In this document: positions 39,278 through 48,341 of the stretch, one piece after another | Layout of the letters: each line of letters begins with the position of its first letter | How positions within the stretch are numbered: position 1 is the stretch's first letter | Assembly (NCBI GenBank): GCA_910588685.1 | Contig: CAJUPX010000011.1 | Coordinates: 1 to 64,000 of the forward strand | Length of the DNA stretch: 64,000 bases | Origin: an uncultured Christensenellaceae bacterium | GTDB taxonomy: Bacteria > Bacillota > Clostridia > Christensenellales > Borkfalkiaceae | Reading direction: 5' to 3' | Program-made: the position numbers and the translations under genes | The notes under the pieces: model-generated | Seen by the model: the letters and a program-made list of their open reading frames with translations, nothing else | Databases searched by the model: none | Told to the model about the DNA's origin: nothing

Positions 39278-42049
39278 TTATGCCTGAGCGGGAGTTTTAG
39301 CCTGAGCCGCAAGCCATCCCCAAAGAGTTACAGCCTTGCCGTTAACAGTAACGGTTTCGTTGCTGTTTTCGGTAATATCTGCAAGTATAAACGCGCCGTT
39401 TTCGCCGCTGCCGGTTGTAGCCTGAACTTTGCTGCACTCGTCACGGAGCGTATAAATCCAGGAATAGTGACCGTCGTAAGCCGCGCCCTGGGGAGTTTTG
39501 TCCTCACCCTCTGCGATTACTACGTTATCAAACAACGTATAGTGAACGTTGGTTGCACCTGCTTTAAGAAGCTCGATGTAGAGCGAGTTGGAATTGGTTT
39601 CAGTATATCCCTTGAATTCGGGCTGCCACGCACTGTTTCTGTTTGTGCCGATAGAAACGGTCATATCCGCTTTAGCGTGGGTAATCCACATAGGAACGTT
39701 TACGAGTCTTGCAAATTCTTCTTTGGTAAGAGCTGCGGTTTTATCGAAAGGAACTGCGATAGGATAAGCCGCAGCAAAGTACTCGCCGTGCTTGGAAAGC
39801 ATTTCAACCGTCATCCAGCCTCCGTTGGAGCATCCGCCGATATAAATACGGGTATCGTCGATATCGGTGTGGGTATCTACGAAGTTTTTGATAAGCTTGA
39901 ACAGAGATTCGGTGTAAATGGATTCGCCTACGTTGCTTCCGCCCTGCTGTCCGTTGCCGTTATCCATCCACATTGTGGGCGACTGGGGAGCAAGAACGTA
40001 TGCGCCGGCACAGGTATCGGTTATGAAATAATCCTGAATAAGAGGTTTAGCAAGGTTTACAACCTGGTTGCCGAGCAAGACGATTGAAGGATCTGTACCG
40101 CCTTCGCCCGCGCCGTGAAGCCATACTATAAGAGGCTTTTTGTCGGTTTTAGCCGCGTTTGCTTCGGGTGCGTACGAAGCGTATTTAAGAGTAATGTTAG
40201 CTTCGGAATCGGTATAAGAACCGGTCGTATCCCATTTATCAAGCTCGGGAATATCGTATTCTGCGGCAAACTCACCGGTGAACTTTGTATAGGTGGTTTC
40301 TCCGATTTTAAGACCGTCTATTGCAAGCTTGTAGGCCTCTACGGGATTCCAGCTGTTCTTGCCGCTCTGCTGGTTGTAAGTAAAAGGCTTTACATTGTTT
40401 GCGGGACCGGTTCCCCACATACTTGCAGCAATAGAATAAGCATATTCTATCGTTACGTAGCGCGAGCTTGTTGCTTCCGCCGTAAGTTTGTCACCGTTAG
40501 CGTTGCTGAGATAAACTTTATCGGTTTCAGCCTTGCCTACGCTGCCTACTTTGAAGGGATTTGTTGCAATTGCAGTTACGGGAATATCCTCGGTAAAGCC
40601 GAGAACGGCTTTGTAAATTGCGGGACCTTCTGCGTGGTCGGTAACTATGAGTTTGCCGGTTACAGCCTTTTCGTATGCAACAGCAGGTAAAGGAGGCGCG
40701 GGGAAATTGGATTCTCCTGCAGCCTCGTCGCCGTTTACAGACGAAAGAACAACGGAAGTTTTAATATCGATACAGTCAAGGTTGATTGCCTGTTTTTTAA
40801 CGGTAAGAGTAATGGTATTCATACCCTTAACAACGTCGAACTCACATACAAGTACGGAATCCCAATACTTATTGTAAACACTAGCCTGACCGGAGCCGCG
40901 TACGGTTCCTCCCTCATAAGCTATATCATTGCTGTTAATGGAAACGCCGATGTGTTCGGAGCTAACCGTCGTATCGACTATAGGACCGTTATTGCCCTGA
41001 ACGACAGCACTGGTTGCACGCAGATACAGCGTAGCTTTGCCTGCAGCTTCGGCATTGAACGTAAACATTACGGTTTTACCTGCTTCAGTCATAAAGCCGA
41101 GCGATTTGCCGCCGCTTGCATTAGCTACGGTTTCAACGGGGTTATTACCAAGAAATTGCTGCAAAAATTCAGGCACCGTTACAGTAAATTTAGAATCTTC
41201 TGCTTCAAGCGTATAGCCTATCCTCTGTTTTGCGCTGTCAAGTAAAACTTTAACAGGCATCGAGTAATAGCCGTAGTGAGCATATAAAGTTACATCGTCG
41301 GTTACTGTATATTCCGAGAAATTGATTGCAGTGCCGCCCTCAGCAGCCGTAAACCAGCCGTGGAATTCGGAACCGGGCTTGGAAGCTTCGGGAACGCCGG
41401 ATAATTTAGCGTTTTCCTCAACGGTGAGCGTAGACTGTCCGCTAAGAACACCGCCGTTAGCGTCGAAAGTTACGGTATAAGTTTTAATCCAGTGAGCGTA
41501 AAGAGTTGTATCTTCGGTGATTTCATCGAACATAGGATCAACTTCGTTACCGCCGGTTGCAGCGTCGTACCAAGCGTCGAATTTATAACCTTCTCTCGTT
41601 GCGGTGGGAGGAGTTAAAACGTTGCCGTTTTCATCAACCTCGTAAACCGTTTCGCCGTCTATAACGCCGCCGTTTGCGTTAAAGGTAACCTTGACCTTTT
41701 CGGCGGGAGGCGGGGTCGGCTCCGTGTAATGCGCGTAGAGCGTTACGTCCTTGGAAACCGTATATGTAGTCAAATCGATTTTATCGCCTGCGCTTGCAGC
41801 GGTGTACCAAGCCTCGAACACATAGTCAGTTTTAGCCGCCGTGGGAGCGCCCGTGATTTTTTCGCCCTTCTTCACCTTAACGGTCGCACTGCCGGTAAGC
41901 GTACCGCCGTTAGCGTCGAAAGTAACGGTATATTCCGTTGCCGAGGGAGCGGGGTCGGGGTCTTTTTCGTCTTTGCAGGCAGCAAACGCTACGCACAACA
42001 TAAGCGCAAGAGCCGTGCAAATAACAGAAAGTAGTTTTTTTGCCTTCAT
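39278..42049 (-). CDS. Surface lipoprotein esterase with InlB repeats
   Basis: A 923-residue lipoprotein from the ATG at 42049, chosen because GGAGG lies 6 bases upstream and a signal peptide with lipobox FAAC (Cys25) follows. Three InlB B-repeats fill about 38-265 (each ending in YAHY or YAHW). A carbohydrate-binding-type beta-sandwich follows (about 275-430, YTLEAED start), then a linker and an alpha/beta-hydrolase of the PHB-depolymerase/feruloyl-esterase type (about 625-900) with WLHGAGEGG oxyanion loop, nucleophile S741 (GGCSNGGW) and a His in DGHYSW. It is first in the GH3 cluster and probably removes ester groups from plant polysaccharide. Confidence 0.85.
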   Translation of the reverse strand: MKAKKLLSVICTALALMLCVAFAACKDEKDPDPAPSATEYTVTFDANGGTLTGSATVKVKKGEKITGAPTAAKTDYVFEAWYTAASAGDKIDLTTYTVSKDVTLYAHYTEPTPPPAEKVKVTFNANGGVIDGETVYEVDENGNVLTPPTATREGYKFDAWYDAATGGNEVDPMFDEITEDTTLYAHWIKTYTVTFDANGGVLSGQSTLTVEENAKLSGVPEASKPGSEFHGWFTAAEGGTAINFSEYTVTDDVTLYAHYGYYSMPVKVLLDSAKQRIGYTLEAEDSKFTVTVPEFLQQFLGNNPVETVANASGGKSLGFMTEAGKTVMFTFNAEAAGKATLYLRATSAVVQGNNGPIVDTTVSSEHIGVSINSNDIAYEGGTVRGSGQASVYNKYWDSVLVCEFDVVKGMNTITLTVKKQAINLDCIDIKTSVVLSSVNGDEAAGESNFPAPPLPAVAYEKAVTGKLIVTDHAEGPAIYKAVLGFTEDIPVTAIATNPFKVGSVGKAETDKVYLSNANGDKLTAEATSSRYVTIEYAYSIAASMWGTGPANNVKPFTYNQQSGKNSWNPVEAYKLAIDGLKIGETTYTKFTGEFAAEYDIPELDKWDTTGSYTDSEANITLKYASYAPEANAAKTDKKPLIVWLHGAGEGGTDPSIVLLGNQVVNLAKPLIQDYFITDTCAGAYVLAPQSPTMWMDNGNGQQGGSNVGESIYTESLFKLIKNFVDTHTDIDDTRIYIGGCSNGGWMTVEMLSKHGEYFAAAYPIAVPFDKTAALTKEEFARLVNVPMWITHAKADMTVSIGTNRNSAWQPEFKGYTETNSNSLYIELLKAGATNVHYTLFDNVVIAEGEDKTPQGAAYDGHYSWIYTLRDECSKVQATTGSGENGAFILADITENSNETVTVNGKAVTLWGWLAAQAKTPAQA

Positions 42050-42172
42050 TGTTTTCCTCCATAAGAATTTTTTGAACAAATTTTGTCCTTTACAAACAGA
42101 ATAATGCACCTATATAAATTTGTAAATACCCTTGTCATTTCAGGTAAAAAAAACGGCACAAATGAATATATA

Positions 42173-42205
42173 CAAAAAAAGCCCGCGCGTTAGCAAACGC
42201 GCGGG
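42173..42205 (-). terminator. Strong terminator of the AgrC/AgrA-like operon
   Basis: On the - strand: CCCGCGCGTT, loop TGCT, AACGCGCGGG, then C and a run of seven T. The 193-base gap 42050-42242 also has TTTACAAA/TTTGTAAA, an 8-bp inverted repeat at about 42098-42127 upstream of the esterase; no convincing promoter was seen there. Confidence 0.88.
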
Positions 42206-42242
42206 GATCCTTTTTAAGATAAATTCAAGCCCGGTTTTTTTA

Positions 42243-43535
42243 TTATTTTAAAGGTATTGCGGCGAGCATTGTGAACAAATCGCCCTCCTGGTAAAAGCTG
42301 ATTTGCCCGCCGTAATTTTCGACCACGTTACGCATACTCTTAGCGCCGAAGCCGTGGTTTTCCCTGTCCTCTTTTTCGGTAAGCGGCAGCCCCTCGCTTA
42401 TTTCAACCTTGCGGGAAACGTAGTTTTCTATTTTTATTATGCAGGTTTGTTCACGCCGCACTATATTTACCGTAATTTCTTTTAGAGATACTTCCGTTTC
42501 GCTCTTTACGCTTTCAATCGCATTTTCAAGCGCGTTCCCAATAAGTGAATATATATGGTGAGGCTTCATAAAGTTTATAGTTGCGCCGTCGGCGGTGCAC
42601 ACAAACCGTATGCCGAGCCGCTCGCACATCATAGCCTTTTCCGAGAGCACTACGTCGAGGGCGCGGTTGCCGGTAAAATACGAGCTTTTTAAAATTTCGC
42701 TGTCCGCCTCCACTTCCTTTAAGCTTTCGTAATCGACAATGCCCTGGTGGGTGCGCAACTTCATATCGTGGTATTTTATCTGAATTTTTTCGTTTGACAG
42801 CTTTGCCTGCTCGTAACGCTGTTCGTCTTTATGCAGCAGCTCCTGTAAAATGCTGTTTTCTATTTCGAGGCGGCGTTTGCTGATGTTCATAAACGCCACA
42901 AGCAGCGTGGAAACTGTAAACAGCGAGGCAATCAGCAGAAGCAGCGCAGTACCGTTTGTAGACCAGAACACCGCCTGACGCGCATAGTGAGTAAACAGCG
43001 ACGCAACCAGAATAAAAGTAACGGCAAAATAAAATATTATTACGTTATTGAATTTGAGCTCGTCCTTGCGTTTTAATTTTCGGACGGAGAAAATATAGGT
43101 TGCCGCCATTCCCGCAGCAAGTATCAACGGCATCGCCACGTAGTAATATTTAAACATTTCGTTATTGCCGGTAAAATACATTATAAATAAAATAAACGCA
43201 TAGGCGAGGTTGCTTATTATATGCTGCGCGCCGTATATGCACAAGCCGATAAACAGCGACTGCATTATATCGGCTTTAAAGCTTATAAATACCGTTGCCG
43301 TTAGCATCGCCGAAACAATTACGTAGTTAAGCGGGTCGGGCACCGGAAAATAACCGAATCTTTTAAGCGTTTGAAAACCGATTATAACAGCTAAACACAG
43401 CGGAAACCTGACGTAAAAAAGTTTTCGTTTTTTGAATACGGGCAGATACAGCAGCGTTATAAATATAAGCTGCGTTGTAAATTCGTTGCCGCAGATATCA
43501 AAAAATCCTGCAACAATTTTTATATACTCATACAT
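42243..43535 (-). CDS. GHKL-type sensor histidine kinase (AgrC-like)
   Basis: A 430-residue kinase with about six transmembrane helices in the first 205 residues, a coiled coil (about 205-250), an H-box with KYHDMK (~255), and a C-terminal GHKL ATPase (LIGNALENAIESV N-box, FGAKSMRNVVENYGG G-box). This is the AgrC/ComD architecture. No agrB or agrD-like peptide gene lies next to it, so the ligand is unknown. It overlaps the response-regulator gene by 8 bases. Confidence 0.9.
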   Translation of the reverse strand: MYEYIKIVAGFFDICGNEFTTQLIFITLLYLPVFKKRKLFYVRFPLCLAVIIGFQTLKRFGYFPVPDPLNYVIVSAMLTATVFISFKADIMQSLFIGLCIYGAQHIISNLAYAFILFIMYFTGNNEMFKYYYVAMPLILAAGMAATYIFSVRKLKRKDELKFNNVIIFYFAVTFILVASLFTHYARQAVFWSTNGTALLLLIASLFTVSTLLVAFMNISKRRLEIENSILQELLHKDEQRYEQAKLSNEKIQIKYHDMKLRTHQGIVDYESLKEVEADSEILKSSYFTGNRALDVVLSEKAMMCERLGIRFVCTADGATINFMKPHHIYSLIGNALENAIESVKSETEVSLKEITVNIVRREQTCIIKIENYVSRKVEISEGLPLTEKEDRENHGFGAKSMRNVVENYGGQISFYQEGDLFTMLAAIPLK

Positions 43536-44274
43536 TGAGCGTACCTATTCTGCCGAGGAATTTAATAAAAGCTTCGTTAAAGCTCCGCAAAAATTTCCTG
43601 CTTATCGGCAGCGTTATGCCGCCGCTGAGTTTTACTTCGCCGTTGACTACGGACAGCACGTGCCTGAGATTTATAAGATAGCAGGCGCTGCACCTGGCAA
43701 AGCCGAGATCGCCCAGGCTGTCCACCATTTCCTGCATAGAGCCGCGCGTGCGGTATTCAGACGGTTTATTTTCGGGATTGAGTACGTAATAATATAAATT
43801 GTGAATTTGTATTTCCAGATAAATAATATCGGAAACGGGTATAACCTCCACTCCGTGCAGTGTTTTTACCTTTATTCTACGCGTCTGACTTGTTTTTAAA
43901 ACCTGTATCATTCTGTCAAGACTGCGGTTGAACAGAGTTTCGTCGATAGGCTTTAAAATATAGCCCAGAGCGTTTACCTCATAGCCGTTTATGGCGTACT
44001 GCTCGTAATGTGTGCAGAAAATTATAATTGCGGTTTTATTGAATTCACGGATTTTTTTAGCTACGCGCAAACCGTTGTTGCCCGGCATATTAATATCCAG
44101 AATTAAAATTTCATAGCTGTTGGGGTCATTTTTTAAAAGCTCGTCCCCGCAGGAATACGTATCGGTTTCAAAGCGCAAATCTTCGGCGCTCGAACCTGCA
44201 TACTTATTTAACAGCCCGGTAATTCTTTGGAGAATTTCCGGTTCGTCGTCTACAACCGCAACTTTATATATCAT
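43528..44274 (-). CDS. LytTR-family response regulator (AgrA-like)
   Basis: A 248-residue regulator from the ATG at 44274 (AGAGGG upstream); longer upstream reading would translate the palindromic leader and is not supported. Receiver domain with Asp60 (LILDINMP) and LytTR DNA-binding domain (about 142-240, RRIKVKTLHGVEVIPV start). It is first in a two-gene operon with the GHKL kinase. The leader holds two long palindromes and a good promoter. Targets may include the adjacent polysaccharide locus; not shown. Confidence 0.9.
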   Translation of the reverse strand: MIYKVAVVDDEPEILQRITGLLNKYAGSSAEDLRFETDTYSCGDELLKNDPNSYEILILDINMPGNNGLRVAKKIREFNKTAIIIFCTHYEQYAINGYEVNALGYILKPIDETLFNRSLDRMIQVLKTSQTRRIKVKTLHGVEVIPVSDIIYLEIQIHNLYYYVLNPENKPSEYRTRGSMQEMVDSLGDLGFARCSACYLINLRHVLSVVNGEVKLSGGITLPISRKFLRSFNEAFIKFLGRIGTLNV

Positions 44275-44299
44275 ATTCCCTCTTTCTGTTAAGTCATTA

Positions 44300-44346
44300 G
44301 TTTGCGTGTATGCTGCGCATACACGCAAACGGGGTGCACCCCGTTT
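44300..44346. promoter_or_regulatory. Tandem palindromes in the response-regulator leader
   Basis: A perfect 14-bp stem with 3-base loop (GTTTGCGTGTATGC at 44300-44313, complement at 44317-44330) adjoins a perfect 20-bp palindrome (44327-44346; half AAACGGGGTG). They share the four bases at 44327-44330, so the two hairpins cannot both form fully. The 20-bp palindrome begins at the predicted transcription start. Confidence 0.7.
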
Positions 44347-44353
44347 ACTGTCC

Positions 44354-44381
44354 ATTATAACATAAATTTTTGAAATTGCAA
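44354..44381 (-). promoter_or_regulatory. Promoter of the AgrA/AgrC-like operon
   Basis: On the - strand: TTGCAA (44381-44376), 16 bases, TATAAT (44359-44354). The predicted start of transcription is at about 44347, giving a ~73-base leader made mostly of palindromes. Confidence 0.65.
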
Positions 44382-44419
44382 CACAAACAGCAAAAAAACT
44401 ATTGTTTGCGTGCGGTCTT

Positions 44420-45598
44420 TTATTTTTTTATTTTTGCAACTCCCGTTTCAACAGCCGCCTGCGCAACCGCTTTTGCAACGGCGTTATGCGCCCTTTTATC
44501 GTACGCGTAAGGCAGAATGTAATCAACGGAAAGCTCTTTATCCGACACGCAGCCTGCAATGCCGTAAGACGCGGCTATCATCATTTCGGTATTTACCGTT
44601 TTAGCCCTTACGTCTAACGCGCCGCGGAAAAGTCCGGGAAAAACCAGAACGTTGTTTATCTGGTTTGCATTCTCAGAAGAGCCCGTACCTACTATAAACG
44701 CGCCCGCCGCCTTTGCTTTTTCGGGCTCTATTTCGGGAACGGGGTTTGCGCAAGTGAATAAAACGGCTTTGTCCGCCATAGACTTAACCATATCCTCCGT
44801 TACGCAGTGCGGTCCGGAAACGCCTATAAATACGTCCGCGCCGCGCATAGCGTCGGAAAGAGCGCCTTGCATATGCCGTAAGTTGGTTATTTCCGCAAGT
44901 TCTTTCTGGGCGGGATTGAGCCATTCGCAGCCCTTGCATACAATGCCTTTCAAATCGCAGACGGTTATGTTTTTAACGCCGAGTTTTAAAAGAAATTTTG
45001 CAATTGCAATGCCCGCCGCGCCCGCGCCGTTTATAACGAGCTTTATATCCGCAGCGTTCTTTTTTGCGAGTTTTAACGAGTTTATGAGAGCGGCGGCAAC
45101 GACTATTGCCGTACCGTGCTGGTCGTCGTGGAAAACGGGTATGTCAAGCTCTTCTTTGAGCCGCGTTTCTATTTCAAAGCAGCGCGGCGCGGAAATATCC
45201 TCTAAATTAATACCGCCGAACGAGCCTGCAAGCAGCTTTACGGTTTTTATTATATCTTCGGTATCCTTGGAGCCTATGCACAGGGGATATGCGTCAACGT
45301 CGCCGTATGCCTTGAAAAGAGCGCATTTGCCCTCCATAACAGGCATACCCGCTTCCGGACCTATATCGCCGAGTCCCAAAACCGCGGTACCGTCGGTAAT
45401 TACCGGAACGGTATTCCAACGGCGCGTCAGCTCAAAAGATTTTTCAACGTCGTTATGTATCGCCATACACGGCTCGGCTACGCCGGGAGTGTACGCAACT
45501 GAAAGCGCCTCTCTGCTGTCTACCGGAACGCGGCAAACCGTTTCTATTTTGCCTTTCCATTCACCGTGTTTTTTTAATGATAATTCTTTGTAGTTCAT
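44420..45598 (-). CDS. NAD(P)-dependent malic enzyme
   Basis: A 392-residue short malic enzyme (bacterial form without a phosphotransacetylase domain). The N-terminal malic domain has SVAYTPGVAEPC and the catalytic Lys region GKCALFKAYGDVDAYPLC; the Asp/Glu metal site includes FHDDQHGTA. The NAD-binding fold has INGAGAAGIAIAKFL. It oxidatively decarboxylates malate to pyruvate and gives reduced cofactor; cofactor preference is not clear. GGGGAG precedes the ATG. Same strand as the iron alcohol dehydrogenase 52 bases upstream. Confidence 0.93.
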   Translation of the reverse strand: MNYKELSLKKHGEWKGKIETVCRVPVDSREALSVAYTPGVAEPCMAIHNDVEKSFELTRRWNTVPVITDGTAVLGLGDIGPEAGMPVMEGKCALFKAYGDVDAYPLCIGSKDTEDIIKTVKLLAGSFGGINLEDISAPRCFEIETRLKEELDIPVFHDDQHGTAIVVAAALINSLKLAKKNAADIKLVINGAGAAGIAIAKFLLKLGVKNITVCDLKGIVCKGCEWLNPAQKELAEITNLRHMQGALSDAMRGADVFIGVSGPHCVTEDMVKSMADKAVLFTCANPVPEIEPEKAKAAGAFIVGTGSSENANQINNVLVFPGLFRGALDVRAKTVNTEMMIAASYGIAGCVSDKELSVDYILPYAYDKRAHNAVAKAVAQAAVETGVAKIKK

Positions 45599-45650
45599 AA
45601 TTTCTCCCCGGCAGAAATAATTTTCCGCCGTACCGTTTCGGCTTTATATA

Positions 45651-46844
45651 TTAATGTAAAAGTTTTTTGTAAACGTTTTCAATTTTCCGCCTGTCCCACA
45701 GCGCGGGTACGGGATAGAGCGGGTTGGCTTCCTTTTCGGCATAAAAAGCTAATTCCGGTATATCTTCGGGGCGAAGCTCTTCAAAGGTTTTGCCTATACC
45801 GAATGCCGAATTCAGCTCTTCTATGCGCGAGATAAACTGCTCCGCGCCCTGACCGTGCGAACAGTTTTTTGGGGCAATGCCGCAATATACCGCCATTTTA
45901 TGGAGTTTTTTGTGTACGCATTTTCCGTATTCGCGCAAAACGACAGGCAGTATTACGGCGTTTGCGTAACCGTGCGCAATATCGTATTTGCCGCCGAGCG
46001 CGTGCGCCGTTGCGTGGACATAGCCGACGTAGGCTTTGGAAAACGCCCTGCCCGCCTTGTGCGCCGCCAAAAGCATACTGTCCGCCGCGCCTTTATCGCC
46101 GCCGTAAAATCCGGGGAGACCAGAAAATATGAGATTAGCCGCCTCCAAAGCGTCTTTGCGGGTTGCGCGGTTGCCTCCTCTGCCTATATACGCCTCCACG
46201 GCGTGGGTAAGCGCGTCCATACCCGTGGTTGAAATAATGTGTTTCGGAAGCGTTTCGCACACTTCGCCGTCGAGCACGGCATACGGGGGTATAAGCGGAA
46301 AATCGCTGATAGCATATTTACGGCGCGTTCGGGAGTCCGTTACCACCGCCGCGAGAGTTGTTTCGCTGCCAGAACCTACCGTTGTAGGCACTGCGATTAA
46401 CAGCGGAATTTTTTTGTTGACTTTTAAAATACCGCGCATTTGCCAAAGCGTTTTTTTGGGACGGGCGACGAGCGCTCCAACGCATTTTGCGCAGTCCATA
46501 GGCGAGCCGCCGCCGAAACCTATTATACAGTCGCAGCCGTCGTTTTTATAAATTTTCAACGCGTCGTCAACGGTTTGCGAAGTAGGATTTGACACCGAGC
46601 CGTCAAACAGGGAATATTCGTAACCCGAGACGGCGAGCGCGGCTTCAAGCTTTTTGGTAGCCCCCGCGGCGTTCAGGTGTTTACCCGTAACTATCAAGGG
46701 GCGTTTTTTGCCGTTTTTTTCGATTACCCCAGCAATATCTTCTACTTTCTCAATTATTTCCGGGTTTTTATAGGGCAGAAAAGGCAGCGCGATTTTAAGC
46801 GCGGTTTGAAAAATTCTGCAATAAATTCTTTTAAATATGTTCAT
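45651..46844 (-). CDS. Iron-containing alcohol dehydrogenase
   Basis: A 397-residue group III dehydrogenase. It has a nucleotide-binding GGGSPMDCAK motif and the metal-ligand pattern Asp/His-His-His (TTGMDALTHAVEAY, YVHATAHALGGKYDIAHG). It likely oxidises or reduces an alcohol/aldehyde pair with NAD(P)H; substrate unknown. The ATG is supported by the conserved N-terminal length, but no clear Shine-Dalgarno site is present. Confidence 0.9.
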   Translation of the reverse strand: MNIFKRIYCRIFQTALKIALPFLPYKNPEIIEKVEDIAGVIEKNGKKRPLIVTGKHLNAAGATKKLEAALAVSGYEYSLFDGSVSNPTSQTVDDALKIYKNDGCDCIIGFGGGSPMDCAKCVGALVARPKKTLWQMRGILKVNKKIPLLIAVPTTVGSGSETTLAAVVTDSRTRRKYAISDFPLIPPYAVLDGEVCETLPKHIISTTGMDALTHAVEAYIGRGGNRATRKDALEAANLIFSGLPGFYGGDKGAADSMLLAAHKAGRAFSKAYVGYVHATAHALGGKYDIAHGYANAVILPVVLREYGKCVHKKLHKMAVYCGIAPKNCSHGQGAEQFISRIEELNSAFGIGKTFEELRPEDIPELAFYAEKEANPLYPVPALWDRRKIENVYKKLLH

Positions 46845-46929
46845 AAACCAATCGCCGTTCGTTCGCCTTTAATCTGTATGAATTTAATATCATACGCACA
46901 CTATAAAAAGTGTGCGTATACGTCTCGTG

Positions 46930-47318
46930 TGGTGGACGAGTAGGGACTTGCACCCTAGTCTTACGTATTTTGTTGAGGCTTTCTACATACTTAGTCTGCC
47001 TTTAATCTTAACCTGGTTGCCCCGGCAGACGGGTGCAAACAGGCGCATACCGCTTAATTCTCAAATCCGCGCGCGGTAAAACGCGAAAACGAGTTTACCG
47101 TTTAATTAACGCCCTTAATACGCCAACGGTGAACGTATTAGGACGGACCGCGTTTAAGTTACGCAGCGCAAGCGTAGCTTGCCGCTCCGAAGGAGGGGAA
47201 TGCTACAACTTTGGAATCGTTTGATTCTGCATTTAAATTTAAATTCCGTTTTTACAAAGCCGGACCTTTGATATGCTTTTCCTCTCCGCCATACGCAATC
47301 GAATCTGAAAACTCGCCC
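46930..47318 (-). ncRNA. ssrA: tmRNA (transfer-messenger RNA)
   Basis: A 389-base RNA. The 5' acceptor strand GGGCGAG (47318-47312) pairs with CTCGTCC (46940-46934), followed by A and an encoded CCA ending at 46930. Pair 3 is G-U, the alanine identity element. The T-arm has TAGGG/CCCTA around TGCAAGT, and the 5' part has the typical TTTTCAGATTCGATTG segment. An internal reading frame ends YACAA-stop (TAA at 47163-47161), with possible tag AFPSFGAASYACAA starting at a GCA. Pseudoknot-like GC stems fill the 3' half. It rescues stalled ribosomes. The exact resume codon is uncertain. Confidence 0.88.
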
Positions 47319-47340
47319 GTAGTATTTAAGGATTACCATT

Positions 47341-47370
47341 ATTATATAGCCAACCGTTTAAAAAAATCAA
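47341..47370 (-). promoter_or_regulatory. Promoter of ssrA
   Basis: On the - strand: TTGATT (47370-47365), 18 bases, TATAAT (47346-47341), about 16 bases between predicted transcription start and the mature 5' end, which RNase P would trim. Confidence 0.65.
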
Positions 47371-47429
47371 GCGTTTATTTTGTTTTTTATTGACATTTTA
47401 AGGTAAATGTTTTAAAGTATAAGCGTTTG

Positions 47430-48341
47430 ATGATTTACACGATAACGTTTAATCCCTCGTTGGATTACTATGTACAAGTAAATAACATAAAAAGCGGCGT
47501 TGTCAACCGGACAACAAGCGAACGCCTTGCTGTCGGAGGAAAGGGCGTTAACGTTTCGCTCGCCTTAAAAGAGCTGGGCGAAGATACGCTCGCGCTCGGA
47601 TTTGTTGCGGGCTTTACCGGCAAATTTATACGCGAAAAGGTTGCCGCCCTGGGACTTAACCACGACTTTATAGAAGTTGCGGGGCAGAGCCGCATAAACG
47701 TAAAGATTAAAAGCAACACAGAAACCGATATAAACGGCACGGGCGCATATGTCAGCCCGCAGGACGTAAACAAGCTTTCGAGAAAGCTTAAAGGTTTACT
47801 CAAAGAGGGCGACTGGCTGGTTGTTTGCGGCAGCATACCCCCCTCTCTTCCCGAAACGGTGTATGCGGATTTGTTTAAAAAGCTGCACGCCGTAAGCGGC
47901 GTTAAGCTTGTTGTGGACGCGTGCGGCAGAACGCTTAAAGAAACGCTCAAATACCGTCCTTTTTTAATTAAACCGAACATATACGAGCTGTGCGATTTAT
48001 TCGGACTTACCGCCGTGCCGGACGTGGAAAACGTTTACGCCTGCGCGAGGAAGCTTCAACAGGCGGGCGCGCGCAACGTAATAGTTTCTATGGGAAGCTC
48101 GGGCGCGGCTATGGTAACGGAAACGGAGCAGTCGCTGTTTGTGCGCGCGGCGCGCGGGCAGCTTGTAAACTCGGTCGGCGCGGGCGACAGTATGATTGCG
48201 GGATTTATCCATAACTATATAAACACCGGCAACTACTTTGCGGCGCTCAACTACGCAACGGCGGCGGGCAGCGCGTGCGCGTTTACCAAAAACCTCGCCA
48301 CGCGCGAACAGATAGAATATATAGAGTCGTTAATGCTGTGA
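47430..48341 (+). CDS. fruK: 1-phosphofructokinase (PfkB family)
   Basis: A 303-residue PfkB-family sugar kinase beginning MIYTITFNPSLDYYV, with the GGKGVNVS substrate motif and the C-terminal catalytic motif VGAGDSMIAGF. It resembles FruK/LacC; it phosphorylates fructose-1-phosphate or tagatose-6-phosphate, the former being more likely, although no PTS gene is nearby. Start at the ATG 47430, with a TTG directly before it as an alternative. There is no Shine-Dalgarno site; TATAAG ends 6 bases before the ATG, so the message may be leaderless. It is first in a six-gene tightly packed operon. Confidence 0.82.
   Translation: MIYTITFNPSLDYYVQVNNIKSGVVNRTTSERLAVGGKGVNVSLALKELGEDTLALGFVAGFTGKFIREKVAALGLNHDFIEVAGQSRINVKIKSNTETDINGTGAYVSPQDVNKLSRKLKGLLKEGDWLVVCGSIPPSLPETVYADLFKKLHAVSGVKLVVDACGRTLKETLKYRPFLIKPNIYELCDLFGLTAVPDVENVYACARKLQQAGARNVIVSMGSSGAAMVTETEQSLFVRAARGQLVNSVGAGDSMIAGFIHNYINTGNYFAALNYATAAGSACAFTKNLATREQIEYIESLML

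Noticed and set aside
38872..42049. Repeated segments in surface proteins as a CRISPR-like array
   Set aside because: The repeats are protein-level InlB and Ig modules of ~70-80 residues, not short DNA repeats with spacers.
44275..44355. Upstream ATG at 44355 for the LytTR regulator
   Set aside because: It lies next to the -10 box and would translate the palindromic leader; the ATG at 44274 has AGAGGG and begins the conserved receiver domain.
47154..47339. Short - strand ORF in the 47.2 kb gap
   Set aside because: It lies across the 5' part of the tmRNA and runs in a different frame from the tag.
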